Positions 11,541 through 28,005 of a stretch of 64,000 nt of DNA are shown one piece after another. The notes beneath the pieces were generated by a model. It ran no database searches. It was not told the DNA's origin and worked only from the letters and a program-made list of their open reading frames with translations. The translations under genes were made by a program, and so were the position numbers. Origin of the DNA: Diplocarpon mali (Eukaryota; Ascomycota; Leotiomycetes; Helotiales; Drepanopezizaceae); the NCBI GenBank assembly GCA_024741835.1, contig JAENRP010000017.1, forward strand, positions 66,288-130,287, read 5' to 3'. Every line of letters starts with the position of its first letter. Positions within the stretch are counted from its first letter, which is position 1.

Positions 11541-14500
11541 ATGGAGTCGCCGTCGCAGCAGGTAGGTGCTCCGCGGGAGGACGCTCGTCTTTGTTGATAA
11601 ACAAACGACGGCGGCCGCATATCGTGCGATACTGACGGCGTTCAGGTCGACCCTTTGCGCATTTCGAAAAGCTCCCCCTCAAAACCGGCCGTGAAGATGG
11701 CAGGGTCCTCGCTACCTCGACCACTGTCAGAGCTGGCGCCGACCGAGAAGAGGAGAAACTCCCCCAGTTACAACCAGGCCACAAAGGTAACGAGCTCCTG
11801 GATCCGCATGCCTCGGAGATATCAAATGCTAATCCTGACGACAGAAGATGATTCTTAATGCGGACTCGTCTCCATTCCAGTCGTCGCCCTTCAATGCTTC
11901 GGAGACCAACTCGTCGCCACGACTCTTCTGGCAAGGCCGCGATCCTGCGGTGCCGAATCGATTCAATACCGAGAACTTCTTTGCTGGCAGAGAGACGTCG
12001 CCGTCTCCTACCCGCCGCTCGTCCATCGAGCGCCTACAGCGTGCGTCGCGCGTCAAGAATAGCAACATGTTCGCGCGGGAGCAGAAGCTAGAATACGATC
12101 CCGCATCCGTTCCCGCCGTCGAGCGCCCCCTAGCCAAACAACTACAAGGGAATGCATATGGAGGAGCTGGGTTGGATGGCCTGCGCTCGGCAGACCGTGG
12201 ACGTCAATTTGGACACCCGAGGAGCGATAGTAAGAGCAGCATCCCATTGTATAGCCCGCTGCACAGCCCAACCAAGGCCCCTCCCTCCAACATTGGACAT
12301 GACTTGCGTTCGCCGAGCAAAGATCAGATCTCACCTACCAAGTCTGCGCTTTCTTCCCGTCTGTTCAATGGCAAGTCAAGCTTCGGCTCGGAGAATGGAA
12401 CGTGGCAAGAGGAGGCGTCCGCGGGTGAGCAACAACTTCCACCCGGTAAAATTCTCCATCGGCACGCCAAGAGCGTGACATTTGATGCTGCTCCTCCGCA
12501 GATCAACGAATACGAGATGACCACGCCAGACCTGTCTTCTATTGGCACGGGATCGCGCGAGAACAGTTTTGACTCGGGGGAGGAGGACGAGGAGGACGAG
12601 GAGGAGGAAGACAGCTACAACCGGGGCGACTCTGTGGAGCATGATGATAGTTTCGACGCGTCTCTTGAGGATACCGAGAAGACCCCCGTTGTCGGACCAG
12701 ATGACTGGAGACACACAAGTCCTGGTGAGCACAGCACGGGAATCATGCTCGGACACTTCGAGGATCCATTCAGCGGACCAGAAGGCAGCCCAATGCCCGA
12801 CGCCCGCCCATCCTCAGCGACCGGCAGATCAGTAGCGATCCGCAACGACTCCCTCAACTCTAACGGCGAGCAGCGACCTCTCCCCCCTCTCCCCGGCATG
12901 AGCCAGCACAAGAGCAGCGGATCGAGCTCATCCATTGGCGTTGCCGTTGCTGCGGAGCGTGCGATAACCTCCCAGCGAACTCTTCCGTCGCCACCAGCAG
13001 CCGCCTCGTTCACCAAGTCTGATATCCGAAGTTTGAGCGGGGGCAAAATGAGCCTGGAGGAGCGTCTACGTCTCATGATGATTCAAGATGATGAAAAGCC
13101 AAAAAGCGAGGCGGAGAAGCAGCGAGAACGCCGGATGCGACGCGGAGGGCCCCGGAGTGACAGAAGCAGCCAAACCCCCGAGCGCGAGCCGGTCCAGATC
13201 CACGAGGATGAAGATACCCTCGATGATCTTCCGGGTCTTGGGACATACCAGTTGCCAGAACGGATCTCGCGAGAATCAATCTTGCGGAAGGTTAACGGCC
13301 AAGACCACTTCTCACGAGAGTCGGACTACAACTTCTCTTCCCCAATGCCGAGCTCAAGTCCGGAACGCCTGGCAGCGCTTGATCCTGATGTGCCGTTGCC
13401 TTCGACAGAAGAATACTCTTTCGTGGAGCAAGATGAAAGTGTGATCATCAAGCGAGAACCCGAGGATGAATCCGATGTCGATGTGTACTCGATTGCAGAG
13501 ATGTACCAACCCCCAGACTCGCAAGCCGACACGTATGACGGGCCGGATGAAGTGCCGGCGGAGGAGGACGCTGAGAGCCAGTATTCCGACCCCACACCGT
13601 CCAATCTCAGCCCACATGCTCAGTCTGAAGACGATGGCCCTCCTACTCCTCGTGCTCACAGCCCGGATCATCCCACGCTCGTGGCCGACCCTGTCAAGCA
13701 AGACAATGCCGGTGCTCTTCCCGAGTTGACCGGCTTCTTGGGAAATAGTGATTTCGGTCTCAGCATGCAATCTTACATGAGCCCTTCACCTCCTCCGCCG
13801 CCTCCCAGGGATGAACCGACGCCAGAACCCGAAGAAGCCCTGAAGACATCGCCAGCTCGAGAGTCTCTGGAGCGACCGCAAACACCAGAAGCCTCAAAAG
13901 AGCGCCCAGTACCCATCTCCAAACCCGAGTATGATGGGAGTGGGTGGGGGCCTGAGGAGGATGAGGAATTTGATCTCGGCACACCTGATTCTGTCATTCG
14001 TCATCCCGTCACTCCGTCGCCTCCCCGAGAGTCTCCAAGTGTTCCCGAGGCTGTGGCAACGATCAAATCATCTGGATCTAAACTGAAGACGCGCCCATCC
14101 AACACACCTGCCGACCTCCAGGCCATGCGAGAGTTGCGGCGCAACGTCAGCGAGACTCACTCCGTGCCTCCGATTCCCGAGCGACACCACAATCGCCCTT
14201 CTCTGAGCTTGGATCGTGAGCTGGACCCTGCGGAAACAGAAGCCGGCGTTCAAAGGCACTCGAGCTTCTTTAAAAAATCTCTCACCCTTGATATTGGCAA
14301 TGATGGCGGCTTGAGTCTGGACCAAGATTTTGACCGTGTCATTGAAGCTCAAAAGGTTGCGTCCGACCTATCTTCTTCACAATCGCATTACTCGCTGGAT
14401 AAGGGACAAGCGTCCGATGCTAGTATCAAATCCTCATTTGAATCGTATGCTAACATCGCTCCTCGTAAACAGCGTGGGTACCTGATGAGGCAAAATACCA

Positions 14501-16128
14501 AGCTTGTCGTTGCTTCCAGTGACGAGCACATGGCAGAGGACTTCCATGGGACCAGGTCAGCAGGCAATTCTCCTGTGAAGAGTTCCCGGCCGCAATCGTG
14601 GACGGTCGAGCCATGGAACGGCCAGCAGCGCCAGAACAGTATGCGTGACCGGACCAACCCTCGCAAAAAGACACCATCTGGGCCTGTGCCACCACTACCG
14701 GGACAGGATAGCAATGCCACCGGCCTCGGTGTAGTGTCGGAGGAAGCTCTGGCTAACCAAGCTCCCCCGGAAGGTGCTGAAAGAGGCAGGCTTTTTGTCA
14801 AAGTCATTGGTGTCAAGGATCTCGATCTGCCCTTGCCCAGGAGTGAGAGGACCCTTCTTCTGATATAAAGCATCACTAACATTGAACAGATGAACGAACT
14901 TGGTTCAGCCTTACCCTTGACAACGGCGTGCACTGTGTCACCACGGCATGGCTGGAACTTGGACGAAATGCTCCCATCGGTCAAGAATTCGAACTTGTTG
15001 TGCCCAATGAGCTTGAGTTTCAACTGACCCTCAACGCCAAACTGGTCAAGCCACCTCCAAAGCGCGTGGTGGAATCGCCCGCCAAGCCCCACAAACCTCA
15101 GAAATCTTCGACATTCAGCCGTGTCTTCGCATCGCCAAAGAAGCGCAAGGAGATGGAGGCCAAGAAGAGGGAGGAGGAAGAACGAGCTGCGCAACAAACT
15201 CAGCGCGATGCTCAAGCTAAGCGAATGTCCACTATTCCCACGGCCTGGGACCTGCTCTCGCCGCTTGCTGCTGAGGACGGAAGCTTCGGGCGATCTTATG
15301 TGTGTCTCAAGGACCACGAGGCAAGATGCTACGGCCGTCCTTATATCGTCGACATCGCATGCTTCAACGAATGGGCGACTGAAGAGGCAACCCACAAAAC
15401 CAGTGTCATGAGTAAGCGCGGCAACACCAACGTTCAACGACGAGCTCCCTACAAGGTCGCCAAGCTTGAGTTGCAGCTCTTGTTTGTCCCAAGGCCCAAG
15501 GGATCTGGAGACGACGACATGCCCAAGAGTATGAACTCCTGCATCCGGGCGATGAAAGAAGCCGAAACTGCACAATCTCGCAACTTTGAGGGTCATCTGA
15601 GTCAACAAGGTGGTGATTGCCCTGTAAGTCCATCGTCGGATTATGGTCCATCCCCATCCACTGAACACTGCATAGTACTGGCGCCGACGGTTCTTCAAGC
15701 TAGTGGGCAGTAAGCTCACTGCTTACCACGAGTCCACCCGCCAACCTCGGGTTACCATCAACCTCGCGAATGCCAGCAAGCTGATAGATGATCGCCGTGC
15801 ACTCACGCAGAAGGAGACGACCGGGAAAGGCGGAAAGCGGCGCAAGTCCGGTTTCGCCGAAGAGGAGGAAGGCTACATGTTTGTCGAAGAGGGCTTCCGC
15901 ATCCGGTTCAATAATGGTGAGGTGATCGACTTCTACGCCGATACAGCAACCGACAAGGAGGAGTGGATGCAAGTTCTCGACGCTTGCATTGGCAAGGAGC
16001 ACAGTGCCAGCGGCAGCTGGTGTGACATGGTTCTAAGGCGCGAGGAGAGCTTGAGGAAGAAGGCGGAGCAAGGAACAACTCGGAAGACGTCGAGAAACCA
16101 CCAGCGGACGAAGAGCACCGCCTTTTAA
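11541..16128 (+). CDS. BUD4: Bud-site selection/septation protein Bud4 (anillin-like, PH domain)
   Basis: Five exons: 11541-11561, 11646-11786, 11845-14842, 14890-15623 and 15676-16128, giving 1,448 residues. All four introns carry GT..AG with good branch sites, and each join keeps frame; the first exon codes only MESPSQQ. The first ~1,000 residues are disordered, with a Glu/Asp tract (around residue 300) and a poly-Pro stretch (around 700). From about residue 1035 (GRLFVKVIGVKDLDLPLP, then RTWFSLTLDNGVHCVTTAWL) comes the conserved C-terminal module, ending in a PH domain (about 1299-1410) that starts YWRRRFFKLVGSKLTAYHE and is split by the last intron. Bud4-family proteins mark the bud neck or septum and organise septins and the contractile ring; in filamentous fungi they are needed for septation. 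Length and domain order are normal. Confidence 0.93.
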
Positions 16129-18441
16129 CCTGGAGCCCCCCCTCACGGATTGACGATGAATGACACCAACACGGTTTACGATCCAAAAATGTTGTTGTAG
16201 AATATTTCGCTTCAACCTTTCGATTCGCCACTTCCCTCCTTCAAGTATAGCGATCCTGACTTCGCAGTCAGACTCGCCTTCGGCCCTGGCGGCATCTCTT
16301 CATACATGTGTTGCTCCGGGAAGCGAATTTCTTTTGTTTTGAGTACAACGAGCAAGGTTGGATGGTTGGGGATGGGGCGATGGGAGATGGTGCTCGCTTG
16401 TCTCACGGGGAGGGGTGTTCCGAGGCGTAAACACTGACCTGGCTGCTTCTTGTGCGAGTCTCACGTCTCGTCTCGGTTCTGTTCTGTATACAGCGCGATG
16501 AAAATAATGGAGAAGCATAAATATTGATTCTTTTGGACTTGTGAGATGATGTACTCTGGACCTGGCTTGTATGTTAACAACATGGAAGGAGTCTCAACTT
16601 TCAAGCAAGGTTATTTTTGAATGAGTGTTGCATGATTACTGCCACTGCAGTGATAGATAAGTATGGATCATATTGAGACTTGCTGGGCTGCTGGGGCTAC
16701 GAGGGAGGAGATTTCACCCCTTCGTCAACTAACTACTTGAGGAAATAACGAAGAGAAATTCTCGCTGCTTGACATGATTCTCCACATCAAAGGGGAAGCC
16801 TAAGATGTTCTGAAATAGCTTGTTAAAATCCGGGGGTTAAAGGGCCGCCACAAGCGTCTCGTTGTTGAGCAGGGACCGTCAAGCAACTACTGGTAGTCGA
16901 CTGTCTGAGATGCTGCCTCTAGATCCCGACTGACGTGGGACACTCGCGTCCTTGGTCCCCGGATGCGAGATACAGTCCGGGTGAGAATCACAGCCCAACG
17001 AGGGCCGAGCAGGAAGCAAGCCCCGCCGCCAAACGCTCATAACCTCAAGACAGACACCGGACAGACTTCTGGCAAATTCGAGCGCTGGGCCGCGCGCCCG
17101 CGGGCATTCGAAGGCGGTCGACGAGAGAACGGGACTTCAGGACAGGAGCGCGCGGCCTTGTCGTGATCGTCGCTGGTGTATACTTGGCTCAAGATACGCA
17201 GAGGTGGTTCTGTATGCCGTCCAGGTCTTGGTCTGGCTCACCTCTCTCCTCACGTGATACGCCCTCGCCTCGCCTCGCCTACGTGGTCAATAAAAGCGAA
17301 ACGAAAACGCCGAAGCTCGAGTGGTAGCTACAGCTTGCTGACCCACGACGAGAACCGTGTGTACGGGGGTAAGCGTGGAGGGACGCATGTCACAGAACAG
17401 CGGGATCTGAAGACGAGACCCGCTGCTGGGAAACTGAATCTACAGACGTCCGAACCGTCTCTCGGCGAGTGGCCGCGTTCCCGAGGCGATGTTTCTCCGG
17501 ACCTCGCGCACAGCACGAGTTGGCGCAGCGACGGGCACGAATGTTTGTGATCCCGTGAGCCTGCCCTGCCGATCGGTGGATAGACGCAGCTGCTCGGCCT
17601 CTATTGCCGGCACGCGAGAGACAAGACGTTCCCGGAGGCGACCCGTCAACATGTCGGCGTGGCTCTCGCTCCGTGCGGCTCGCGTGCCCCCGGAACCCTC
17701 GCCCTTGATATCTACGCGCGAGTTCGAGAGGGGTTCTCTTGAGCCCCGGAATATAACCTCATGAAGCGGAATCACCCATTTCCAATTCTCGAGGCAGGAC
17801 AGAGGAAGAGCCATCCCGGATCTTGCGACGACGTACGACGTCCCATCGCGTACGCGCGGGGTCCTGTTCCAGTTCGGGATGGTAAACAGAGTGCCGCGCT
17901 AAGTCTCAGTAGAAACCGATTTATCTCGAAGGATTGTGGGAGACTTGCAAGGTGCATTGCCATGGGGCAGCATTCACGTCTAGCACGAATCAGCGTTCGG
18001 CAAAGGCAATGTCGACAGCATCGCCCGTTGACTTCGCACTAGTCGTGTGGGGATTGTACATTAATTTTTGAATTCCAGACATGACTGATAGAATTGACCG
18101 ATTCGAATATCGTTGTCGAACCGCAGAAATAGAGGAAGCCACTCAAGCCGACTTGCTCCATGGACCTTTCAAGATGCGCTTTGACTACATCAATGATACA
18201 GAACCCTGCCACAACAAGTCTACCTCAAATCCTCAGTTACACAACAAAGCCCGCTCATGTCTGCGACTGCAATCATCACTGTACAGATCAACTATGTACT
18301 GTAAAATTCAACGGAACCAGAAGCACACGTAAAATGCAATTTCCGAGCTGTCCAGCGCATATAATGCACTAAACCACACCCTATCCATATCTACCCCAAA
18401 CGCCGAGCCAAATCTACTACATTCCCCCGTATAGGCTCCGT
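16129..18441. other. Intergenic between BUD4 and SMC3 (convergent)
   Basis: It contains the 3' regions of both neighbours. The stretch about 16950-17800 is GC-rich and opens several short overlapping ORFs on both strands; none resembles a known protein or joins into a longer frame, so I leave them out. The end near 18060-18440 is AT-richer and is probably SMC3 3' UTR. Confidence 0.4.
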
Positions 18442-22218
<3,777 letters not shown>

Positions 22219-22786
22219 CTTCGCGGTATTTGTGCGCCGCTGAGGCGGTTGGCAGTGCCTGCAGACGTGTCAAGATAACCAGGGCGCTTCCCGGAGACCG
22301 AGACTCTGGGGTGAGATGATGATGCGAGTCTCTGTGTCCAGATACTCAATTCGAGACTGTAGCAATCTTGTTGGAGGGGAAAGTGAGGTTGTCGCAACGC
22401 GTGCCCAATGTCCCTTGACGCGCTGGCGAGCGCGACTTGACGGCGCTAAGCAGACCTCTACGTCACGCCATGTGGTTGGTTGACGTGCCTCACCCTACCA
22501 AAGAGAGTTTCCTTATTTCCAGAGTTGATTTTTCGAAAAGTTTATTACCGTTGAACCTACGATGACTGTGAAAAAGTCGCACAGCCATGAGACTGTATAC
22601 ATATCATAGCGCTTGTTTGCTTCCTGATGAGCAGTTGTCATTGTTATCATGAAGCAATAGATTGAATAATGATAGTACTGAGCTACATTCGAGGCAGGTA
22701 AGTAGGTAGACATTGCTTATGCCAAGCCCTTTCACCGCTTTCCGTTGTGCCTGTAACGAAGTTTCGAGTAGCGGGGGAGCAAATTG
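22219..22786. promoter_or_regulatory. Divergent promoter between SMC3 and RIO1
   Basis: About 570 bp separate the two start codons, which point outward. The half next to SMC3 is GC-richer; the stretch 22500-22720 is AT-rich. No factor site can be named with confidence. Confidence 0.5.
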
Positions 22787-24573
22787 ATGAAACCCCCACG
22801 TCCAGCAGGTCGCCTCGAAACATCAGACCTCAACATGTCCGACTCGAGCCTCCCATCGCAGCTTTCTGCTCCAGCAGCAGCCCAGCTACCACTCCGGACT
22901 TATATGCCAAATCATGGCTATACGACACCTACCAAATCGCAGGATGCCCTACCTCAAACGCCAACTGGCGGCTATGCAGCAGACAACGAGGATGAAACAT
23001 ACGATGATATCTTCGAGAAGGACGATGAAGAGTTCTTTGATGGCACAGAATACGATCGCACGTCCGGCGATCTGACAAAATCATACAACCGTCAGAGAAA
23101 GCTCAACGATCCCAACGCCACTGCCCCGCGAATCAACTCCCAAAAGCCTATAGCGAATACCCAGGCGAGTGTTGATGACCAGATAACTAGCCTTGCTAAG
23201 CATGCTGGTAAGATACGCTTGGATGGTGGCGGCGGAGGAGAAAGAAGCAAGACTCATGGCAAGGACAAATCCGATCGAGCGACAAACGAGCAAGTCTTGG
23301 ATCCACGGACTCGTATGATCTTGTTGCAGATGATCAATAGAGGTATCGTATCAGAAGTCAACGGATGCTTGAGTACCGGAAAGGAAGCGAATGTGTACGG
23401 AGCCTTGTCGATACCATCGAGTGGTGGGAACGAGGTGCCAAGTATCCACAGAGCGATTAAGGTGTACAAGACCAGCATTCTCGTTTTCAAGGACCGAGAC
23501 CGCTATGTCACTGGAGAGCATCGTTTCAGATCAGGCTACAACAAGGGAAACAATAGAGCCATGGTCAAGGTTTGGGCTGAGAAGGAGTTTCGTAACTTGA
23601 AGCGATTGTACTTGGCAGGCATTCCATGTCCCGAACCTGTCTACCTTCGATTGCACGTTCTGGTGATGAGCTTCCTCGGCGACAAGAAGGGATGGGCAGC
23701 GCCAAGATTGCGGGATGCGGAGTTACAGGGAGATGATCTTGATGAGCAATGGCGATTGTTATACGTGCAGATGATCGGACTAATGCGACGGATGTACCAA
23801 ACGTGCAAACTCGTACACGCGGATCTGAGTGAGTACAACGTTCTGTACCACTTACAGAAACTCTATATTATCGATGTTTCACAGAGCGTCGAGCACGACC
23901 ATCCAAGATCTCTTGAATTCCTGAGGATGGATATCAAGAATGTTTCAGATTTCTTCAGAAAGAAAGGTGTTGAAGTCTTGTCTGAACAGACGATTTTCGG
24001 ATTCATCACTCTACCCGACGGTCCATTGCAGGAACCTGCTTTGTCCGACGCGCTGGAGAAATTGTTCGTCAACAGGCCGGCCGACGCGGACGGCGAGCAA
24101 GCTGCCGCCGAGCAGGAGATCGATAACGAGGTTTTCCGACAACAATATATCCCTCAGACTCTGGACCAAGTCTACGACATCGAGCGCGATGCTGAGAAAA
24201 TTGGTAAGGGACAAAAGGACGATCTTATTTATCGGAATCTATTGGCAGACAAAATCCCCTTGTCCTCGGGTAATGAAGCAGACGCCGAGGACACGATGGA
24301 TGGAAGCTCGCCGCATAGTGAGGTTGGCAGTGGCAGTGAGGACAGCGATGATGAGGGCAAATTCGAGAAGGGTACGCCGAGGGGGAAGCGTTTTGAAGAT
24401 AAGGATTCTAAGAAGGTATGTTAATCAACTATTAACAGTATCCTTTACTGATATGAAATCAGGAGCACAAAAAAGCCGTCAAGGAGGAGAAACGCGAAAA
24501 GCGGAAAGACAAAATCCCGAAACACCTCAAGAAAAAGCTCGTAAGCAGCTCTGCGAAGCACAAGCATGGTTAG
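22787..24573 (+). CDS. RIO1: RIO-type atypical serine kinase Rio1
   Basis: Exons 22787-24415 and 24463-24573 with a 47-bp intron (GTATGT, branch TACTGAT) give 579 residues. An alternative start at ATG 22835 (MSDSSLP, better context) would give 563. The head is acidic (DDIFEKDDEEFFDG). The RIO1 kinase core follows: nucleotide loop STGKEANVY (about 195-203), IKVYKTS, the catalytic loop LVHADLSEYNVLY with Asp near 346, and metal-binding IIDVSQSVEHDHP. The C-terminus is very basic (KREKRKDKIPKHLKKK), as in other Rio1 proteins. Rio1 acts in cytoplasmic maturation of the 40S subunit (20S pre-rRNA cleavage, recycling of assembly factors) and in cell-cycle progression. The stop lies 55 bases before an assembly gap; a further intron after KKKL cannot be ruled out. 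Confidence 0.95.
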
Positions 24574-26571
24574 TCGCAGGCCAATGAAAACAACCTATCG
24601 AGCAGACTCTTCTCTCTCTCTCTCTCTNNNNNNNNNNNNNNNNNNNNNNNNNNNNNNNNNNNCCTATCCACATCTTTTGAAATTTGCAGCAAAACGCTTT
24701 CATTATGTCTCTGAAGAAAATCACTTAAATGATGTAAACCAAAACTTCTCAGTGTCCATCCTTGGAGCCGCGTTCTGCATGCAATTGCGAAACCTCCTCA
24801 AGGCTGGCTACTTGGAGAAGCTGCAAGCCAGAGTTCAGTCCCTTGATTGCCAACTCGTCTGATGCTGATCAAAGAGAGCACTGATATGGGATTATCTTCA
24901 CACTTACGAAAAATTCCAAGTACGATATTTCAATACTCCCATCGCACATCATTTTCAGTTCATATTCTTGCTATTAGTATCTATAGCGATGTATCATCGG
25001 GACCCAAACACGTGGTGAGGAAATCATCCGGTTCGTAGTTCTGCTCCTAATATCTCTCCGCGGCGGATCGCGGATTGGAATTTGGAACCAGTTCTTGAAC
25101 ACTATGCTGACCTCAGCTGGCTTCCTCTTATGGTGCCAATTATGGCCAGAAGCCGCAGTCATGTGGATGGCAGTACCCTTCTGCTTCGGCGAATCGAGCT
25201 AGTATAATGAAACACATATCAAATGCAGTGCCTAGGCATTGCCGAAGGCGTTGCTGTGCGATCACCTGCCTATGGTCCTCAGATCTGGGCCAGATCATCC
25301 TCACCACCGGATGTAAATTGGTAGTGCGATGATCTTGCATTCAAGCACAATCTTCCTGGTGACCAACGTCACTTTTCTTGTGTTTGGCTGCGTGGATGCT
25401 GTCACGAAGCCTCGTCAGCTACAGTATATTGGAATGCGCCCAACATACTTGATTGCATTGCTCTATGTAAGTCGACTTGCTGCATTTGACATTTTGGGTT
25501 TCAGTTTTGGTCTTTGCCTTCCAAGGCATGCCTCTTGCTTTCTGCATAGCCATATGCAACTAAATATTCGCCTTTGTTCGCTTTCAGGGAACAACACCAG
25601 CCCTTTGATATATCCGCGGATCGTGTACAAGGGCTGTAGAGACTAGAAAATGTGGGATCTCGTGACAAGAAGTCATATGATTGGCGTATGACAGAGGGAA
25701 GATAAATATGATACCATTTTGTACTTAGAACGCAGCGCGCAACGCCCAATAACAATAAGTTACCTCCAACTTGGGAATTGTTCCCAACACCTCTTCGAGG
25801 CTTGCCCAATTGTGGTGCTTCCTCCTATTGTTTTTTTGGCTCTTCTATGAGGCCTCCTCTTGTGTGTTTTCCCCCCAGTTCTTTAGTGCTTCTAGTATCT
25901 TGCTAGCCCGCGTTATCCTATGTGAAAATTGTGGAAACGGAATCCGTCAAGTACAAAGGTAGCCGTCGGCAGATTCTACCATACTTTGTTTGCAGGTAAG
26001 CACCTTTTCCTGGAGTTATTTTACTGAATACAGCATTATTAAGAGGAATGATGCAGATGCGGCTGTTTTAATTCATAAATTAGTGGCCTGAGCCCGATAA
26101 TAAATATTTTGTAATAGCGGGCGTTCCCAATAAATTTAGTTCAGCCATATTAGTACCGCTGTTGTATGTGGTCACATGGTGCGATATCACACGTGTCTGT
26201 GGATCTTGAGGAGCTTTAGGCTGAACACCTCGTTGATACTCGCTGCTAGTATAGAAGCGCCCTAATTGTATCCTGAATTACCAAGTATTGACGATTTTGC
26301 CAGGATTGAAACATCTGTGAACAGCCTAGATTACAATCTGTCATAAGTGTCGGAGAGAACCAGAAGCCCATGGTCTCAACCACGCTGTAAATGTGCAAAG
26401 TCTCGCTGCAAAAGCCGCGCGTGGCTTCAAACTTGTCGAGAAAAATAGCATAACCAAATATCCAAATTCAACTCGTAGGAATTTGGATCGGGCGCTGAAT
26501 TGTCAGAATGGTTTCTGTGTCTGCGCCAGGTATTGCTAGCCACACAACTGTGACCTGCTAGAAACCAGCCA
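24574..26571. other. Gene-poor stretch with microsatellite and assembly gap
   Basis: It begins with the RIO1 3' flank, a (CT)n run at about 24610-24627 and 35 unresolved bases (24628-24662). Beyond that the sequence is AT-rich with many stops in all frames. Short ORFs such as 25329-25646 show no family features. It may hold decayed repeats, but I cannot name one. Confidence 0.4.
24628..24662. other. Assembly gap (35 N)
   Basis: A run of undetermined bases directly after a CT dinucleotide microsatellite. It was probably left by a polymerase-slippage or low-complexity break in the assembly; the true length is unknown. Confidence 0.99.
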
Positions 26572-27046
26572 TTAGACCACCTCGCAATATAGCCTTTCGA
26601 CCAGGTCTAATGCATCCATGAAGTAGAGCAGCTCGGTCGAGAATCCCATTACTCTGAACGGCAGCGTTTTGGTATCATCGACTGCTACGGCCATGCGACC
26701 TGGTGAATGTCAATTGTCGACTCGCAAGCGAGATCTATCGTGAATGGCTCGCCAGCAGTCAAGGAAAACAGAACATTCGTACGCATCCCGGCTGAACCAG
26801 TCGAATAGCGAGCTCCGAATCCGCGAGGAACATTGGCGTCACTATTGTCCGCTTAAATAGATCCAAAACTTCGAGGCCGCCTCGACTGACAGAAAGCATA
26901 CAGAAACGACGGCGAACCATCCGGATCCCACAACCGAGACCTGGAATATACTACCTGCGCCTTCCACAGATATTCCTTGGCGTAGTGCTGGAACTTACCA
27001 GGAGCCCAATTGTTGGTAAACCCGAAGTCGTGTATGCTCTCTAGAC
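26572..27046 (-). pseudogene. Decayed protein-coding fragment, family not recognised
   Basis: On the minus strand the frame from 27046 reads SLESIHDFGFTNNWAPG, then KFQHYAKEYLWKAQVVYS, and meets a stop (TAA, 26855-26853). It continues in the same frame with VPRGFGARYSTGSAGMRTN and LFSLTAGEPFTIDLA. Near 26700 the coherent reading moves to another frame (MAVAVDDTKTLPFRVMGF, then ELLYFMDALDLVERLYCEVV) and ends at 26572. Such protein-like runs broken by one stop and one frame change suggest an old gene. I could not assign a family. No start codon or complete exon set is visible upstream. It sits in a gene-poor stretch, which fits loss of function. Confidence 0.4.
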
Positions 27047-27890
27047 TTTTGGGTCATCTTTCAGCATAGAACACCCATTTTTAGGATTTTTAGTTGAAGT
27101 GGCATGAGTATTTTAGCGGAGGGAATTATACAAGCTAAATCGGTATGGACGGTTGATTAAACTATCTTTTTTTTCCTTTTAACGTGCGATATTAGCTCTA
27201 AACTATTTAGCACAAGCGAAAAACGCTATAGTCGAATTTATACACCAAAAAAACCCAGCGTGGAAACTCCTTGTATCTTCACTATTCAGCCTACTGTACC
27301 CGTGGTTCCTGATTCCGTAGATAAGAGTCTAACCTATACCTGAGTCGACAGTTGTTCCCTTTAGGTCTCGGGCGAATGCCTTCTCAGAAGGTGCCTTGAC
27401 AAATAGAGTCGCCTTGGGTTCTCTATCCCATGACAAGCCGTTCTCGCCGATGGCGGCTCTTTATTTGATCATGTCGAATGAGCCTTGCTATGAATAGATG
27501 AGGGAAAGTGAAAAACATATTGCTTCAGGATCATTCGACATCCAAAGTAGGAGAGAGTAAAGACAGCATAGTTAAACTACTTAAGGAGTGATCAAGAAGT
27601 CGTATTTCAACATCGCAGACTCGAGACTAAATTCGGTAGCTACTTGTTTTCCCGACCTTCCTTCGGCTTTCACTTGAGTCGGAATGTTGTGTCGGCAAAA
27701 CTGTCGCAAAGCTCCAATGAAAATCCATTTTTGATATATTAAATTACGCATTGAACTCTGGCGCTTGTCTAGTAACTATGAGATCGAATAATAGTCCAGC
27801 AGTTAGATATATATGTACAACATGCGGGCCACGAGTCGGAACAAAACTTTGCCGGCTAGCTGCAAAACTTGCATGACAAGGACAATCATC
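27047..27890. other. AT-rich spacer
   Basis: AT-rich sequence with homopolymer A/T runs near 27160-27250. Nothing supportable as a gene was found. It separates the pseudogene from the tRNA. Confidence 0.4.
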
Positions 27891-27900
27891 AAAAGGAAAA
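27891..27900 (-). terminator. RNA polymerase III terminator of tRNA-Ser
   Basis: On the minus strand, five bases past the tRNA 3' end, two T4 runs (TTTTCCTTTT) form the usual RNA polymerase III stop signal. Confidence 0.75.
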
Positions 27901-27905
27901 GCACA

Positions 27906-28005
27906 CGACACCTGAGTGATTCGAACACTCGCTCCCGAGGGAAATGCCTGGCATGCTACAGGGGACTATAGCAGGGCATCGCGTTAACCACTCCGCCAAA
28001 GTGCC
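27906..28005 (-). tRNA. tRNA-Ser(GCU) with a 19-nt intron
   Basis: The minus strand folds as a class II tRNA. The acceptor stem is GGCACTT with AGGTGTC (two G-U pairs) and discriminator G, as in serine tRNAs. A box TGGCGGAGTGG and B box GTTCGAATC are both good. The anticodon stem is ATGCC/GGCAT with loop CTGCTA..A and anticodon GCU (plus-strand 27972-27970). A 19-base intron (27968-27950) sits at the canonical site one base after the anticodon. The variable arm TCCC-TC-GGGA is long, as required for serine, and the T stem GAGTG/CACTC is perfect. The mature RNA would be 81 nt before CCA addition. It decodes AGC/AGU. Confidence 0.9.

Noticed and set aside
14388..15719. 443-codon open frame antisense to BUD4
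   Set aside because: It lies fully across BUD4 coding exons and introns, its product has no motif, and the sense strand has strong family matches.
17176..17814. Overlapping frames in the GC-rich part of the BUD4-SMC3 spacer
   Set aside because: Open on both strands as expected from GC content; products are Arg/Ser-rich with no family features.
24566..24862. Frame running through the N gap
   Set aside because: It exists only because undetermined bases cannot carry stops.
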